NCBI GenBank assembly: GCA_030593065.1
Contig: JAUVHV010000015.1
Span: 1 to 37,659, forward strand
Direction of reading: 5' to 3'
DNA from: Candidatus Omnitrophota bacterium
GTDB taxonomy: Bacteria > Omnitrophota > Gorgyraeia > JABMRG01
DNA: 37,659 nucleotides
Part shown: piece after piece, positions 1 to 7,637 of the stretch
Numbering within the stretch: position 1 is the first letter of the stretch
How the letters are laid out: every line of letters begins with the position of its first letter
Program-made: the position numbers and the translations under genes
The notes under the pieces: model-generated
What the model was told of the DNA's origin: nothing
The model's database searches: none
What the model saw: only the letters and a program-made list of their open reading frames with translations

Positions 1-100
1 ACCTGTTGCCGAGCTCTTTCTTTGCCTGCTGTATGGCATTATCGACTTCCTGCATATCAACATCTGATACTATATCAAAAGAAAATTTTTCTTTTGCCAT
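1..100 (-). CDS. yajQ: YajQ family cyclic-di-GMP-binding / nucleotide-binding protein (N-terminal part only)
   Basis: Only the first 33 codons are in the window; the gene runs off the left edge. The visible N-terminus contains FDIVSDVDMQEVDNAIQQAK, which matches the strongly conserved start of the YajQ/UPF0234 family. YajQ-like proteins are small two-domain proteins; a Xanthomonas member binds c-di-GMP and others bind nucleic acid or nucleotide. The start is supported by an AAGGAG ribosome-binding site 7 bases upstream. It lies 20 bp downstream of ychF in the same direction, so it is probably the last visible gene of the fusA-ychF unit. Given the c-di-GMP proteins nearby, a c-di-GMP link is tempting but is inference. 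Confidence 0.85.
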   Translation of the reverse strand, partial: MAKEKFSFDIVSDVDMQEVDNAIQQAKKELGNR

Positions 101-120
101 TGTTTATGCTCCTTTTCTTA

Positions 121-1194
121 CTACACATTAAACCTGATATCAAGAAGATCACCGTCTTCTACAATATAATCCTTACCCTTTAAATAAGCCTTGCCGGATT
201 CTTTAACCTTTGCCTCGCTTCCTAAGGATATAAGGTCATCATATTTTATAACCTCCGCGCGGATGAAGCCTTTTTGAAGATCAGTATGTATAGCGCCTGC
301 AGCCTCCGGCGCGGATGAGCCCGCTCCAACTGTCCACTGGCGAACCTCATCAGGCCCGACAGTAAAAAATGATATAAGGTTAAGCGCCTTTATACATAGC
401 CTTGTCAACGCATCCGCGGCAGGCTCTTTTATTCCAAGCGCCTCTAAAAACTCTTCGCGCTCCACCTCTGTCTCGAGAGAGGCTATCTCCGCCTCCGCTT
501 TAGCGCAGGCAGGCATTACATAAAGATCAGCATCCTTATACCTCTCCCGCGTATTTTCAACCAGGGATGTGTTTAAGATGTCATCTTCTGAGATGTTCAG
601 GATAATAAGCATCTTTTTAAGTGTTATAAACGGATAGCTTGAGATAAGCTTCTTCTCGTCATTATCCAGGCTTAAAAGCCTTAAAGCAAGATCCTTATCC
701 AGATGCTCCTTTATCTTCACAAGAAGCGCTTTCTCTTTTATGGATTGGCTGTCATTGAGTTTTTTGATACTCTTATCAAGGCGCTCGAAGCGCTTTTCAA
801 TAAAGAGCATATCATGAAGTATAAGCTCTGAATTGATATTATCTATGTCTCTTATAGCGTCAACAGAACCGTCAATATGGTAAACAGACTCATCACTAAA
901 AGACCTGACTACATGAGCTATGGCATCCATCTCCGCGATCTCTTTGAATATATCCCCTTTTGATATAGTGTCTTTCTCTATCTTCGGCAGAAGCTCTATC
1001 TCTACTCTTGCCCTGACCTCTTTTTTGGGTTTATACATATCAACCAGGATATCAAATCTGGGGTCTCTTATCTCAGCGATATTTTTTATCGGCTTACCTG
1101 AAACAAGATCCTTCTCTGTCAACAGATGATTAGTAAGTATCTGAAAGAATGTCTTTTTACCTGTTTGCGGTAAACCTATTATACCTATCTTCAA
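121..1194 (-). CDS. ychF: YchF/Obg-family P-loop protein with degenerate G motifs
   Basis: This is a 357-aa protein collinear with the ribosome-associated ATPase YchF. It has the N-terminal P-loop (residues 7-15), a helical insert, the NxxE-type base-specificity motif NISE (200-203) and a C-terminal TGS/DUF933 domain with IHTDLQKGFIRAEVI and the terminal DGDLLDIRFNV. YchF normally binds 70S ribosomes and hydrolyses ATP. Two nucleotide motifs are altered. The P-loop reads GLPQTGKKT, with Lys where the Mg-coordinating Ser of GKS/T should be. The Walker B/G3 segment (DIAGLV plus the glycine-rich loop) is replaced around residues 66-85 by unrelated sequence. Hydrolysis is therefore doubtful, although the TGS domain looks intact. 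It follows fusA by 16 bp, fitting a translation-linked operon. Confidence 0.9.
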   Translation of the reverse strand: MKIGIIGLPQTGKKTFFQILTNHLLTEKDLVSGKPIKNIAEIRDPRFDILVDMYKPKKEVRARVEIELLPKIEKDTISKGDIFKEIAEMDAIAHVVRSFSDESVYHIDGSVDAIRDIDNINSELILHDMLFIEKRFERLDKSIKKLNDSQSIKEKALLVKIKEHLDKDLALRLLSLDNDEKKLISSYPFITLKKMLIILNISEDDILNTSLVENTRERYKDADLYVMPACAKAEAEIASLETEVEREEFLEALGIKEPAADALTRLCIKALNLISFFTVGPDEVRQWTVGAGSSAPEAAGAIHTDLQKGFIRAEVIKYDDLISLGSEAKVKESGKAYLKGKDYIVEDGDLLDIRFNV

Positions 1195-1210
1195 TGTCTC
1201 TTATCTCCGC

Positions 1211-3310
1211 TTATTTTTCTTCTCTGGCCTTCCTTGCTTCTTCAAGAACCTTCTCTGTCAAAGAATTTGGCGCCTTAGCGTATTTTTCAAAATGCATTGA
1301 GTACCCTGCGCGGCCACTGGTTAAAGTGCGTAACGCGGAGGCATATCCGAACATCTCCGAAAGAGGCGCTTCCGCAACCACAACCTGCTGATTTGCCTTT
1401 GCCTCCATCGCCATGATCTTACCCCGCCTTGAGCATACATCGCCTGTTACATTTCCCATGTACTCTTCCGGAGTGGTAATCTCAACTGACATCTGCGGCT
1501 CCAGAATAACCGGTCCTGATTTCAAAAAAGCAACCTTAAAACATTCTGCCCCGGCAATCTTGAATGCCATCTCTGAAGAGTCTACCTCGTGGTATGAACC
1601 ATCGACCAGGGTAACCTTAACATCTACAACCGGATATCCAGCATATATACCTCGCTGCATTATAGCTATTATGCCTTTTTCCACAGCGGGGATATATTCC
1701 TTTGGCACAGATCCGCCTTTGATCTCATTTATAAATTCAAACCCCTTGCCCGCTTCAACAGGTTCGATAATAAGTTCAACATGCCCGTACTGGCCTCTGC
1801 CGCCTGTCTGTTTCGAATGCTTATAACTCTCTTTGGTCTGTTTAAGTATAGTCTCCCTGTAAGCAACCTTTGGCGCGCCTACCTCTGCTCCTACATTAAA
1901 TTCATGTTTCAATCTGTCGACAATAATCTCAAGGTGCAGTTCCCCCATGCCTGAGAGTATAACCTCGTCAGTCTCTTCATCTGTCTTGACTATAAATGTC
2001 GGGTCTTCTTCCGCTAACCTTATAAGCCCCTTACCGAGCTTATCCTGATCTGACTGTGTCTGCGGTTTTATGCTTAATGACATAACAGGCGCTGGAAATT
2101 CAATAGCTTCCAGTACAATAGGATTAGCTTCATCACAAAGAGTGTCACCTGTTTTCGTGTTATCCAACCCTATAGCAGCTGCTATGTCACCTGTAAATAT
2201 ATCTTCTCTTATCTCCCTGTCATTGGCATGCATCTGCAATATTCTGCCTATCCTCTCTTTCCTGCCTCTTGTAGCATTAAATACATATGAGCCTGCTTTC
2301 AAAAATCCGGAATATACCCTGAAATAGATAAGCTTTCCCATGTGCGGGTCGGATTGCACCTTAAAAGCAAGCGCTGAAAAAGGGGCGTTATCATCCGGCC
2401 CTCGCTCAATAATTGCCTCCGTATCATCAGGATGAATGCCTTTAATCGCCTTTGTATCCGAAGGCGACGGCAGGTAAAGGTTTACCGCGTCAAGAAGCTG
2501 CTGCACACCCTTATTTTTGAATGCGGAACCACAGAGTATAGGCACTATCTTATTAGATATAGTACCTGTACGTATAACATCCATAAGCTCTTTAGGAGTT
2601 ATACTCTCCTCTGATTCCAGATATTTCTCCATTAGGGTATCGCACAGTTCAACCGCTTTCTCAACCATGATATGATGATACTCCTCTGCCTGTTCCTTGT
2701 AATCATCAGGAATATCTTCTACCTGAACATCCTTGCCCATTGAATCACTATCATAAATATAAGCCTTCATCTCAATAAGGTCTACCACGCCCCTAAAATT
2801 ATCTTCCGCTCCTATAGGTATCTGGAGCGCTATAACATGCGCGCCAAGGTCTTTCTTTATGGCTTCTTTTACAGCGAAGAAATCCGCTCCCACGCGATCC
2901 ATCTTATTGATAAAAGCAAGCTTTGGTACATCATACTTATTAGACTGGCGCCAGACAGTCTCTGATTGAGGCTCAACTCCGCCAACAGCGCAGAAGACAG
3001 CTATCGCGCCATCTAAGACACGAAGGCTCCTCTCAACCTCTACAGTAAAATCGACATGCCCGGGAGTATCGATGATATTTACGCGATGATCCTTCCAGTA
3101 ACAGGTCGTGGCCGCGGACGTAATAGTAATACCCCTCTCCTGTTCCTGTTTCATCCAATCCATCTGCGCCTTACCATCATGCACTTCACCCATCTTGTGA
3201 GACCGGCCTGTATAAAAAAGTATGCGCTCTGTAAGCGTTGTCTTGCCTGCATCTATGTGCGCCATAATCCCGATATTCCTGATATTTTTTAAATTGATTG
3301 TTCTTGGCAT
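1211..3310 (-). CDS. fusA: Translation elongation factor G
   Basis: The 699-aa product has the normal length and full domain order of EF-G, the GTPase that drives ribosomal translocation. Visible G motifs are AHIDAGKTT (G1, about residue 17), RGITITSAA (G2), DTPGH (G3), NKMD (G4) and GSA (G5). They are followed by the beta-barrel domain II, domain IV with [10 protein letters not shown], and domain V ending near [17 protein letters not shown]. The start ATG has a GGAGTG ribosome-binding site. It sits 110 bp downstream of an AsmA-like gene and 16 bp upstream of ychF. It is not next to rpsL, rpsG or tuf, the usual str-operon partners, so in this genome it stands apart from them or is a second copy. 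Confidence 0.97.
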   Translation of the reverse strand: MPRTINLKNIRNIGIMAHIDAGKTTLTERILFYTGRSHKMGEVHDGKAQMDWMKQEQERGITITSAATTCYWKDHRVNIIDTPGHVDFTVEVERSLRVLDGAIAVFCAVGGVEPQSETVWRQSNKYDVPKLAFINKMDRVGADFFAVKEAIKKDLGAHVIALQIPIGAEDNFRGVVDLIEMKAYIYDSDSMGKDVQVEDIPDDYKEQAEEYHHIMVEKAVELCDTLMEKYLESEESITPKELMDVIRTGTISNKIVPILCGSAFKNKGVQQLLDAVNLYLPSPSDTKAIKGIHPDDTEAIIERGPDDNAPFSALAFKVQSDPHMGKLIYFRVYSGFLKAGSYVFNATRGRKERIGRILQMHANDREIREDIFTGDIAAAIGLDNTKTGDTLCDEANPIVLEAIEFPAPVMSLSIKPQTQSDQDKLGKGLIRLAEEDPTFIVKTDEETDEVILSGMGELHLEIIVDRLKHEFNVGAEVGAPKVAYRETILKQTKESYKHSKQTGGRGQYGHVELIIEPVEAGKGFEFINEIKGGSVPKEYIPAVEKGIIAIMQRGIYAGYPVVDVKVTLVDGSYHEVDSSEMAFKIAGAECFKVAFLKSGPVILEPQMSVEITTPEEYMGNVTGDVCSRRGKIMAMEAKANQQVVVAEAPLSEMFGYASALRTLTSGRAGYSMHFEKYAKAPNSLTEKVLEEARKAREEK

Positions 3311-3419
3311 TGTATCACTCCTATACTATAAAGTTCTGTAAACACAAAATCCTTCGACTGGCCAACCCAAATACCAAAAGAAGGACATGTGCTTTAGTTA
3401 GATTAAATATGTCGTTTAA

Positions 3420-4187
3420 CTATTTTCCACCAAAGGGAAGCTTTAACTTATCTGTTATACTGCCTGCCGTGCTTGTCAACTTTTTGCCAGCGCCGCCAAC
3501 TATCCTGGTAGCTGATGTTAAGGTATTACCAACCGTATCCTGCAAACCCGTAATATCAAGCTTGATAAGTTTTCCGATAGTAGTATTCATAATTACTTTC
3601 ACAACAATAAGGCTTACCAGCGCGTCAGGGTCTGTTATGTTCTTAAATTTTTCATTAAGGTTTATATTAAACTGCAGCACATATGGTATCCTGCCTTTTG
3701 AATAATCTTTATAAATAACCTTGCCGATCTTAAGCTCCAATAGGTCTATCTGAAAATCCGGAGCAGCGTCTTTTGTTACCTGCGCAGGCTTCTTTTTCAT
3801 TGCCAGATCCTGTACAGCCTTTAATGAATCAAGATTAAGTTTACCATCCTTATTTTTTACTACAACACACTCTTTTAGATCAAGCCTCATGTTATATAAA
3901 TGTATCCTGCCTTTCAAGATTGCGGGAAGGTCATAATCTACATATATCTCAGGCATATCGACCATAATCTTATCATCGAACCCCTTAGGGTTATCCAGGC
4001 GAAAATCTTTGATATCCGCAGTAGTCTTAGCAATATCTATGTCTAAGCTGCCTATACTCAGATTAAGCCCTATAACCATCTCCGACGCCTTTTCAATACC
4101 AACCTTTGCTATCATATTCTTCATACCAAATAACACTATACATATAATAATGACTATAGCAATAATAATGCCTGCTTTTTTCACCAT
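3420..4187 (-). CDS. AsmA-like membrane-anchored protein
   Basis: This 255-aa protein has one N-terminal membrane segment (about residues 5-21, IIIAIVIIICIVLFG) and a beta-rich periplasmic domain. The pattern of 'LSIGSLDIDIAKTTADIKDF' followed by 'LDNPKGFDDKIMVDMPEIYV' is typical of AsmA/TamB-like N-terminal modules, which take part in lipid transport or outer-membrane biogenesis. It is much shorter than full AsmA proteins and keeps essentially one module plus a Thr/Gly-rich tail. The start has a good AAGGAG site, and a TTGACA/TATTAT promoter lies 33-60 bp upstream. It is first in a unit with fusA. Family membership is fairly clear; the cargo or partner is unknown. Confidence 0.65.
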   Translation of the reverse strand: MVKKAGIIIAIVIIICIVLFGMKNMIAKVGIEKASEMVIGLNLSIGSLDIDIAKTTADIKDFRLDNPKGFDDKIMVDMPEIYVDYDLPAILKGRIHLYNMRLDLKECVVVKNKDGKLNLDSLKAVQDLAMKKKPAQVTKDAAPDFQIDLLELKIGKVIYKDYSKGRIPYVLQFNINLNEKFKNITDPDALVSLIVVKVIMNTTIGKLIKLDITGLQDTVGNTLTSATRIVGGAGKKLTSTAGSITDKLKLPFGGK

Positions 4188-4219
4188 AAATCTCCTTGTT
4201 TAGGCTTTTATAATTGTAT

Positions 4220-4247
4220 ATAATACACTAGAGCAAAATTTTGTCAA
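4220..4247 (-). promoter_or_regulatory. Promoter of the AsmA-like/fusA unit
   Basis: On the minus strand a perfect -35 TTGACA (4247-4242) is followed by a 16-bp spacer and the -10 box TATTAT (4225-4220). Transcription would start about 30 bases upstream of the ATG at 4187, leaving room for the AAGGAG site. Confidence 0.6.
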
Positions 4248-4274
4248 GAAGAATCAAGGCGAATATCAGTAGAA

Positions 4275-4961
4275 TCAAAATCTGGCGTTCAGGCTTACTG
4301 CTAAAGCTTCTGAATCAAAAAAACTTGCCTCTACATTGAGCCACATCTTTTCCGCGACAGGTATATCAACACCTATAATAAGGCCCAAACATTTTCCAGG
4401 ATCAGACATATGGCGCTTTCTGTTATTATCTATCCAATTGATATAATCCACGCGGGATAAGCGCGTGCCGATATAAGGGGTTATACTTGAAAAGTTATAT
4501 GATCCTAAAAGCGAAAACTGCCAATCATCAAGAACAGCCTTATACTTTTTGCCATTAAGCCGCACTGTAAAAGGGTGCACACTTATATGCTGAAAACCCC
4601 CGACAAATGATACCTTCTCCTTTTCATATAACTTAGCTCGAAAACCATAACCCCCGTCAAACCTGGCGCTATAATCGATATTATCATCTGCCGCGCCATA
4701 GCGTTTCAGCCCGCCCACGCCCGCTTTTAGATCGAGGCTTAACCAGTCGAATATGCCGTAGGATATAAGCAAAAAACTTTGAGAACTTCGCATCTTCCCC
4801 CGGCCTGCTTCAAGATCCCTTTCAAATAACAGATAGGCCTCAAGCCCTGAAAAAAATTCACCCTTGATAGGCATCTTTGTGCCATAACATGGCGCCGCGT
4901 ACGATGATACAGGCACAAAAAAGGCCGTTAACAGCAGTATTAAGGCAGACAACCTATTCAT
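4275..4961 (-). CDS. Outer-membrane beta-barrel protein (porin-like, unknown substrate)
   Basis: The 228-aa protein starts with a clear Sec signal peptide (residues 1-22, cleavage after SSYAA). It continues as alternating amphipathic strands rich in aromatic residues and ends in Phe (SLNARF), the typical C-terminal signal for BAM-dependent outer-membrane insertion. No family-specific motif was recognised. Length and strand pattern suggest an 8- to 10-strand barrel. There is no Shine-Dalgarno site, and the predicted -10 box lies only 8 bp upstream of the ATG, so the mRNA may be leaderless. It is divergent from the radical-SAM gene, with palindromic element 1 in between. Confidence 0.6.
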   Translation of the reverse strand: MNRLSALILLLTAFFVPVSSYAAPCYGTKMPIKGEFFSGLEAYLLFERDLEAGRGKMRSSQSFLLISYGIFDWLSLDLKAGVGGLKRYGAADDNIDYSARFDGGYGFRAKLYEKEKVSFVGGFQHISVHPFTVRLNGKKYKAVLDDWQFSLLGSYNFSSITPYIGTRLSRVDYINWIDNNRKRHMSDPGKCLGLIIGVDIPVAEKMWLNVEASFFDSEALAVSLNARF

Positions 4962-4969
4962 AATTATCT

Positions 4970-4998
4970 ATTCTATCATGTTCTGGCCTTGTTTCCAA
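4970..4998 (-). promoter_or_regulatory. Promoter of the beta-barrel gene, with the -35 in the palindrome flank
   Basis: Minus-strand TTGGAA (4998-4993), a 17-bp spacer and TAGAAT (4975-4970). The -10 ends 8 bp before the start codon at 4961, and no ribosome-binding site is present. The -35 box lies inside the 14-bp arm that extends palindromic element 1, and the same hexamer is mirrored at 5108-5113 on the plus strand. Confidence 0.4.
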
Positions 4999-5119
4999 CC
5001 AATCTCTCATGCCTTTGCCTTTAGCAGTGCTTTGGATTTTTTTGCCAGGGACATAAATAGACGGCAAAAATACCTGCGCTGCGAAGGCAGAAGGCGTGAG
5101 AGATTGGTTGGAAACAAGG
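4987..5119 (+). repeat. Palindromic element, copy 1 (with extended arms)
   Basis: The core is 5001-5105, starting AATCTCTCATGCC and ending GGCGTGAGAGATT, so the two halves fold into one long hairpin of about 45-nt arms. The loop contains AAATAGAC. In this copy the palindrome continues outward for 14 more perfect base pairs (CCTTGTTTCCAACC / GGTTGGAAACAAGG), giving a 133-bp structure. Four related copies lie elsewhere in the window. It fills the divergent intergenic region between the barrel and radical-SAM genes. It resembles a palindromic MITE or REP-like element, or a structured RNA; the sequence alone does not decide. Confidence 0.9.
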
Positions 5120-5179
5120 TCGAGACACTCTACCGCTTTTTGTTGTAAGATTACTCATGCCATGTTACACTATAAAAAG

Positions 5180-6040
5180 ATGAATAGTTCAATATATGAT
5201 AGATACAGAAAATGCTCTCTCTGCCCGAGAAAATGCGGAGTTGATAGGACACAAGGCAAGCTTGGTTTTTGCAAAGCTACATCTGAAGTTTTTGTAGCCT
5301 CTTATATGGTACACCGCTTTGAAGAGCCGCCTATAAGCGGGCATAATGGTTCAGGAACCATATTCTTTAGTTACTGCACGGCGCGCTGCTGCTACTGTCA
5401 AAACTACAACTATAGCAGGGGCAGATATGGCAAGAGCGTAACAACGCCGGGGCTGACTGAGATAATGCTTGAACTTGAAAAAAAAGGCGCTCATAATATA
5501 AATCTTGTCACGCCCTCTCATTACATCCCTTCTATTATAGAAGCTCTTGATATAGCCAGGTTAAAAGGCATAAAGATACCCATAGTTTACAACACGAATG
5601 GTTATGAATCTGAAGAAGCCATTGATATGCTAAATGGTTATATTGATATCTATATGCCTGACGCGAAATATTCTGATGATAAACTCGCAAATAAGCAATG
5701 CGGCTTTATAAATTACAGCAAGCATAATATAGCCGCTCTTAAAAAAATGCGCAAGCAAGTAGGAGACATTAAAACTGATATAAACGGGATAGCAGAAAGG
5801 GGGCTGCTTATACGTCATCTGGTTTTACCAGGCTATATTGAAAACACCAGGGGTGTGCTCAGGCAGATAGCAAAAGAGCTATCTAATAAGGCCTATATAA
5901 GCCTGATGAACCAGTATTCTCCGATCGCGCAGGTAAAAAAAGATCCGAATCTTAAAAGGCGGCTTACTGCTGAGGAATATAAAAAAGCCAAAGCGTATTT
6001 AGAACGGCTTGGCTTTTTAAACGGCTGGGTGCAGGATTAA
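5180..6040 (+). CDS. Radical SAM protein, pyruvate-formate-lyase activating enzyme-like (COG1313 type)
   Basis: The 286-aa protein carries the radical-SAM cluster motif CTARCCYC (C66, C70, C73; CxxxCxxC), preceded by the CSLCPRKCGVDR...GFC cysteine block typical of the PflA-related COG1313 group. These enzymes bind a 4Fe-4S cluster and cleave S-adenosylmethionine; the substrate of this subgroup is mostly unknown. No glycyl-radical enzyme is visible nearby. The ATG at 5180 was chosen because family members begin shortly before the CxxCPRxCG block; 5162 is an alternative. The frame stays open upstream to a GTG at 5096 inside the palindromic element, which is unlikely to be the true start. Its end overlaps the end of the convergent sigma-factor gene by 4 bp. 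Confidence 0.8.
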   Translation: MNSSIYDRYRKCSLCPRKCGVDRTQGKLGFCKATSEVFVASYMVHRFEEPPISGHNGSGTIFFSYCTARCCYCQNYNYSRGRYGKSVTTPGLTEIMLELEKKGAHNINLVTPSHYIPSIIEALDIARLKGIKIPIVYNTNGYESEEAIDMLNGYIDIYMPDAKYSDDKLANKQCGFINYSKHNIAALKKMRKQVGDIKTDINGIAERGLLIRHLVLPGYIENTRGVLRQIAKELSNKAYISLMNQYSPIAQVKKDPNLKRRLTAEEYKKAKAYLERLGFLNGWVQD

Positions 6041-6588
6041 TTATGCTGCTCAATCATCGCTAAAATCTTCCGCTTTGCCCTCATAACATTATGCGCTACA
6101 GCATTAGGGCTGATATTCAGCTCTATTGCGGCAACGCTGTAGGACAAACCCTCAATGCTGCATAGCTTTAACGCGGCTTTGTAATTAGACGCTAACCGGC
6201 CCATGGCGTTTGAAACCATATCCATAAGTTCTTTCTGTTCTGTCGCGATATCCGGTGCCTGGTTCTTCGTATCAGCTATTATATCAGATAATTCTATGCC
6301 TTCTTTATCAGCTCCCAATCTCCTATTTAGCGACTCTTTACAACTATACTGCTTGCTCCTTTTGTAATTATATGAAAGGTTACGCGAAACCGTATACGTC
6401 CATTTTAAAAAGTCTGTTCTATTGACTATCTTTTCAAGATTCGTATAAGCGCGCATAAATGTCTCCTGGGCTATATCCTCGGCAGCGTACCTTTCATTGC
6501 TAAGCAGGCGCATAGCGCGTAAACGTATCTTCTTAAAATACCTTTTATAGAAAAGCTTGAAAATTCTTTCTTTCTGATCGTATGACAT
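6037..6588 (-). CDS. RNA polymerase sigma factor, ECF-like sigma-70 family
   Basis: The 183-aa protein has sigma region 2 (about residues 10-80, with AEDIAQETFMRAY) and a helix-turn-helix region 4 (about 130-180, LSYSVAAIELNISPNAVAHN), but no regions 1 or 3, as in ECF sigma factors. It would direct RNA polymerase to a special set of promoters. An AAAGGAG site lies just upstream of the ATG, after a GC-rich hairpin. It is last in an overlapping operon behind a c-di-GMP riboswitch, so its level is probably set by c-di-GMP. No classical zinc-type anti-sigma gene is adjacent; the 81-aa membrane protein in the operon could play such a role, but this is speculation. Confidence 0.88.
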   Translation of the reverse strand: MSYDQKERIFKLFYKRYFKKIRLRAMRLLSNERYAAEDIAQETFMRAYTNLEKIVNRTDFLKWTYTVSRNLSYNYKRSKQYSCKESLNRRLGADKEGIELSDIIADTKNQAPDIATEQKELMDMVSNAMGRLASNYKAALKLCSIEGLSYSVAAIELNISPNAVAHNVMRAKRKILAMIEQHN

Positions 6589-6604
6589 TTTATTCTTCTC
6601 CTTT

Positions 6605-6627
6605 AAAGGGGCTTATATACCCCCTTT
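6605..6627 (-). promoter_or_regulatory. Hairpin just before the sigma-factor ribosome-binding site
   Basis: On the minus strand AAAGGGG and CCCCTTT form a strong stem around TATATAAG directly after the stop codon of the 46-aa ORF. It is followed at once by the AAAGGAG site of the sigma gene. There is no U-run, so it is more likely an attenuator, mRNA stabiliser or translation-control hairpin than a full terminator. Confidence 0.45.
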
Positions 6628-6629
6628 TT

Positions 6630-6770
6630 CTATTTGTTTTTTAGTTTATCAATCTTTATTCTTAATACATGTGAAAACGAAACATTTATCTGGATAAATT
6701 CCGCTGTCTTTGTCTCCCACCTCACCATTAGGGGGCTGGAACCCTTCTTGTTTATCCAGCGAATATTCAT
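6630..6770 (-). CDS. Small 46-aa protein, translationally coupled, unknown function
   Basis: A short frame with ATG at 6770 overlaps the stop codon of the upstream 81-aa gene as ATGA, a classic coupling signal, and ends with TAG just before the sigma-gene leader hairpin. The protein begins MNIRWINKKGSSPLMVRWET and is basic overall, with no membrane segment and no recognised motif. Its position, filling the gap between two coupled genes, is the main argument that it is real. It could instead be a non-functional spacer that only carries ribosomes toward the sigma gene. Confidence 0.5.
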   Translation of the reverse strand: MNIRWINKKGSSPLMVRWETKTAEFIQINVSFSHVLRIKIDKLKNK

Positions 6771-7012
6771 AATGATTTCCTGGTTTTAGAAATATCGGTA
6801 ATTATCTTTTTCATTATATCCATCTCCATATAGACAACACTCTTACTGGCATTCTCCAGCTTCCTGCCGTAAACAGCTACTTTAGCCATCCAGGCATGAT
6901 TGTCTCTACCAGGCAAGGGGATTAAGGCCTTTATTGAAGAGGTTATTATACCGGTAACAAATAAAAAAGGAACTATAAGTAATGTTATAATTATTATTTT
7001 AATCGCGCTCAT
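6767..7012 (-). CDS. Small membrane protein, unknown function
   Basis: The 81-aa protein has one long N-terminal hydrophobic segment (about residues 4-28, IKIIIITLLIVPFLFVTGII) followed by a hydrophilic, basic tail of about 50 residues. It overlaps the end of the upstream ribbon-helix-helix gene (7012 against 6999) and its stop overlaps the next start (ATGA), so it belongs to the riboswitch-controlled operon. No family was recognised. A single-span protein encoded next to an ECF sigma factor could be a membrane anchor or anti-sigma partner, but the sequence does not prove it. Confidence 0.6.
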   Translation of the reverse strand: MSAIKIIIITLLIVPFLFVTGIITSSIKALIPLPGRDNHAWMAKVAVYGRKLENASKSVVYMEMDIMKKIITDISKTRKSL

Positions 7013-7298
7013 CTGCGTGCCTCTTCATCTTCAATTTGTGCAAAGGCCCTGTTACTGGTATCTTCATAACAGAAAGAAGTTTTTTTTCCAGGTCTGATTT
7101 GGAATGCACGTCATCGCCATTAATATCATTTGTCTTAACAACATCTATAAACGCTCTTATGATATCGGTTCTTGAAAGTTTATGCCCTGTTGAAAATAGA
7201 GCGTCTTTAGATAGCCTGTCTATAAAATCGATCTCATCCCTGGTTAGTAACGCGACTACTCTTCCTGTATTTTTATCATCTGATACATGGCTTTTCAT
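6999..7298 (-). CDS. Ribbon-helix-helix-like DNA-binding protein
   Basis: The 99-aa protein has the pattern of a ribbon-helix-helix repressor: a short strand (RVVALLTRDEIDFIDRLS), then a helix and the segment LSRTDIIRAFIDVV, which matches the conserved 'lsrseiiRalid' second helix. The ATG at 7298 was chosen because a near-perfect AAGGAGG site lies 4-5 bases upstream; an in-frame ATG 15 bases earlier lacks one. It is first in the operon behind the c-di-GMP riboswitch and overlaps the membrane-protein gene by 14 bp. RHH proteins often regulate their own operon or act as antitoxins; no toxin is evident here. Confidence 0.6.
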   Translation of the reverse strand: MKSHVSDDKNTGRVVALLTRDEIDFIDRLSKDALFSTGHKLSRTDIIRAFIDVVKTNDINGDDVHSKSDLEKKLLSVMKIPVTGPLHKLKMKRHADERD

Positions 7299-7336
7299 CT
7301 TTCCTCCTTGCATTAGCAGCCCCTGATCTGCCTAAA

Positions 7337-7387
7337 CAAAAAAACCCTAAAACTTTAAAAGGCGTATGCCTCCTGAAAATTTTAGGG
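7337..7387 (-). terminator. Intrinsic terminator of the riboswitch expression platform
   Basis: Minus-strand CCCTAAAA pairs perfectly with TTTTAGGG, with an inner GGC/GCC hairpin in the long loop, followed by a run of seven T. It lies between the c-di-GMP aptamer and the first gene of the sigma operon, so it is the likely on/off switch of that operon. Confidence 0.85.
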
Positions 7388-7409
7388 CGTGAAAAATCAA
7401 AATCTGATG

Positions 7410-7503
7410 TTTTCGGCAACCCGACTACCATACCCTTTCAATTCCAATTCCGGGTTTAGGCTCGCGGTTTTGCGCCCCACTCTTTCAAGCGGTTTGCCTT
7501 TAT
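7410..7503 (-). ncRNA. Cyclic di-GMP-I riboswitch (GEMM) aptamer
   Basis: Reading the minus strand from 7503: AAAGGCAAACC, a hairpin capped by a GAAA tetraloop (CCGCTTGAAAGAGTGG), the conserved GCGCAAAACCGCGAGCCTAAA block, a second stem, then TATGG and the closing GGGTTGCC. The outer stem GGCAA/TTGCC pairs. CCTAAA together with TATGG forms the 11-nt GAAA-tetraloop receptor diagnostic of GEMM-I. Several conserved positions are therefore in the right order. The aptamer is followed by an intrinsic terminator and then the RHH/membrane/sigma operon, so c-di-GMP should control transcription of a sigma factor. Whether the ligand turns it on or off cannot be decided by eye. Confidence 0.93.
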
Positions 7504-7543
7504 CGTTACTTATTTAAAAGAACTTTTCTTGCTTCCTACATTA

Positions 7544-7572
7544 AATATGCCCTAACTTCTGACAAAAGTCAA
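7544..7572 (-). promoter_or_regulatory. Promoter of the riboswitch-sigma operon
   Basis: Minus-strand TTGACT (7572-7567), a 17-bp spacer and CATATT (7549-7544). The predicted start is about 7537, some 35 nt upstream of the c-di-GMP aptamer, which fits well. The -35 overlaps a small palindrome (GACAAAAGTC). Confidence 0.5.
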
Positions 7573-7637
7573 GGGGTTAAATGTATATTTTTACACTTTT
7601 ATACTTTTATACTTTTGCATTCGGTTATTAAGAATAC

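Noticed and set aside
5096-5179. Upstream extension of the radical-SAM gene to a GTG at 5096
   Set aside because: The extension lies within the palindromic element and its flank, has no ribosome-binding site and adds residues before the conserved cysteine block that do not resemble the family.
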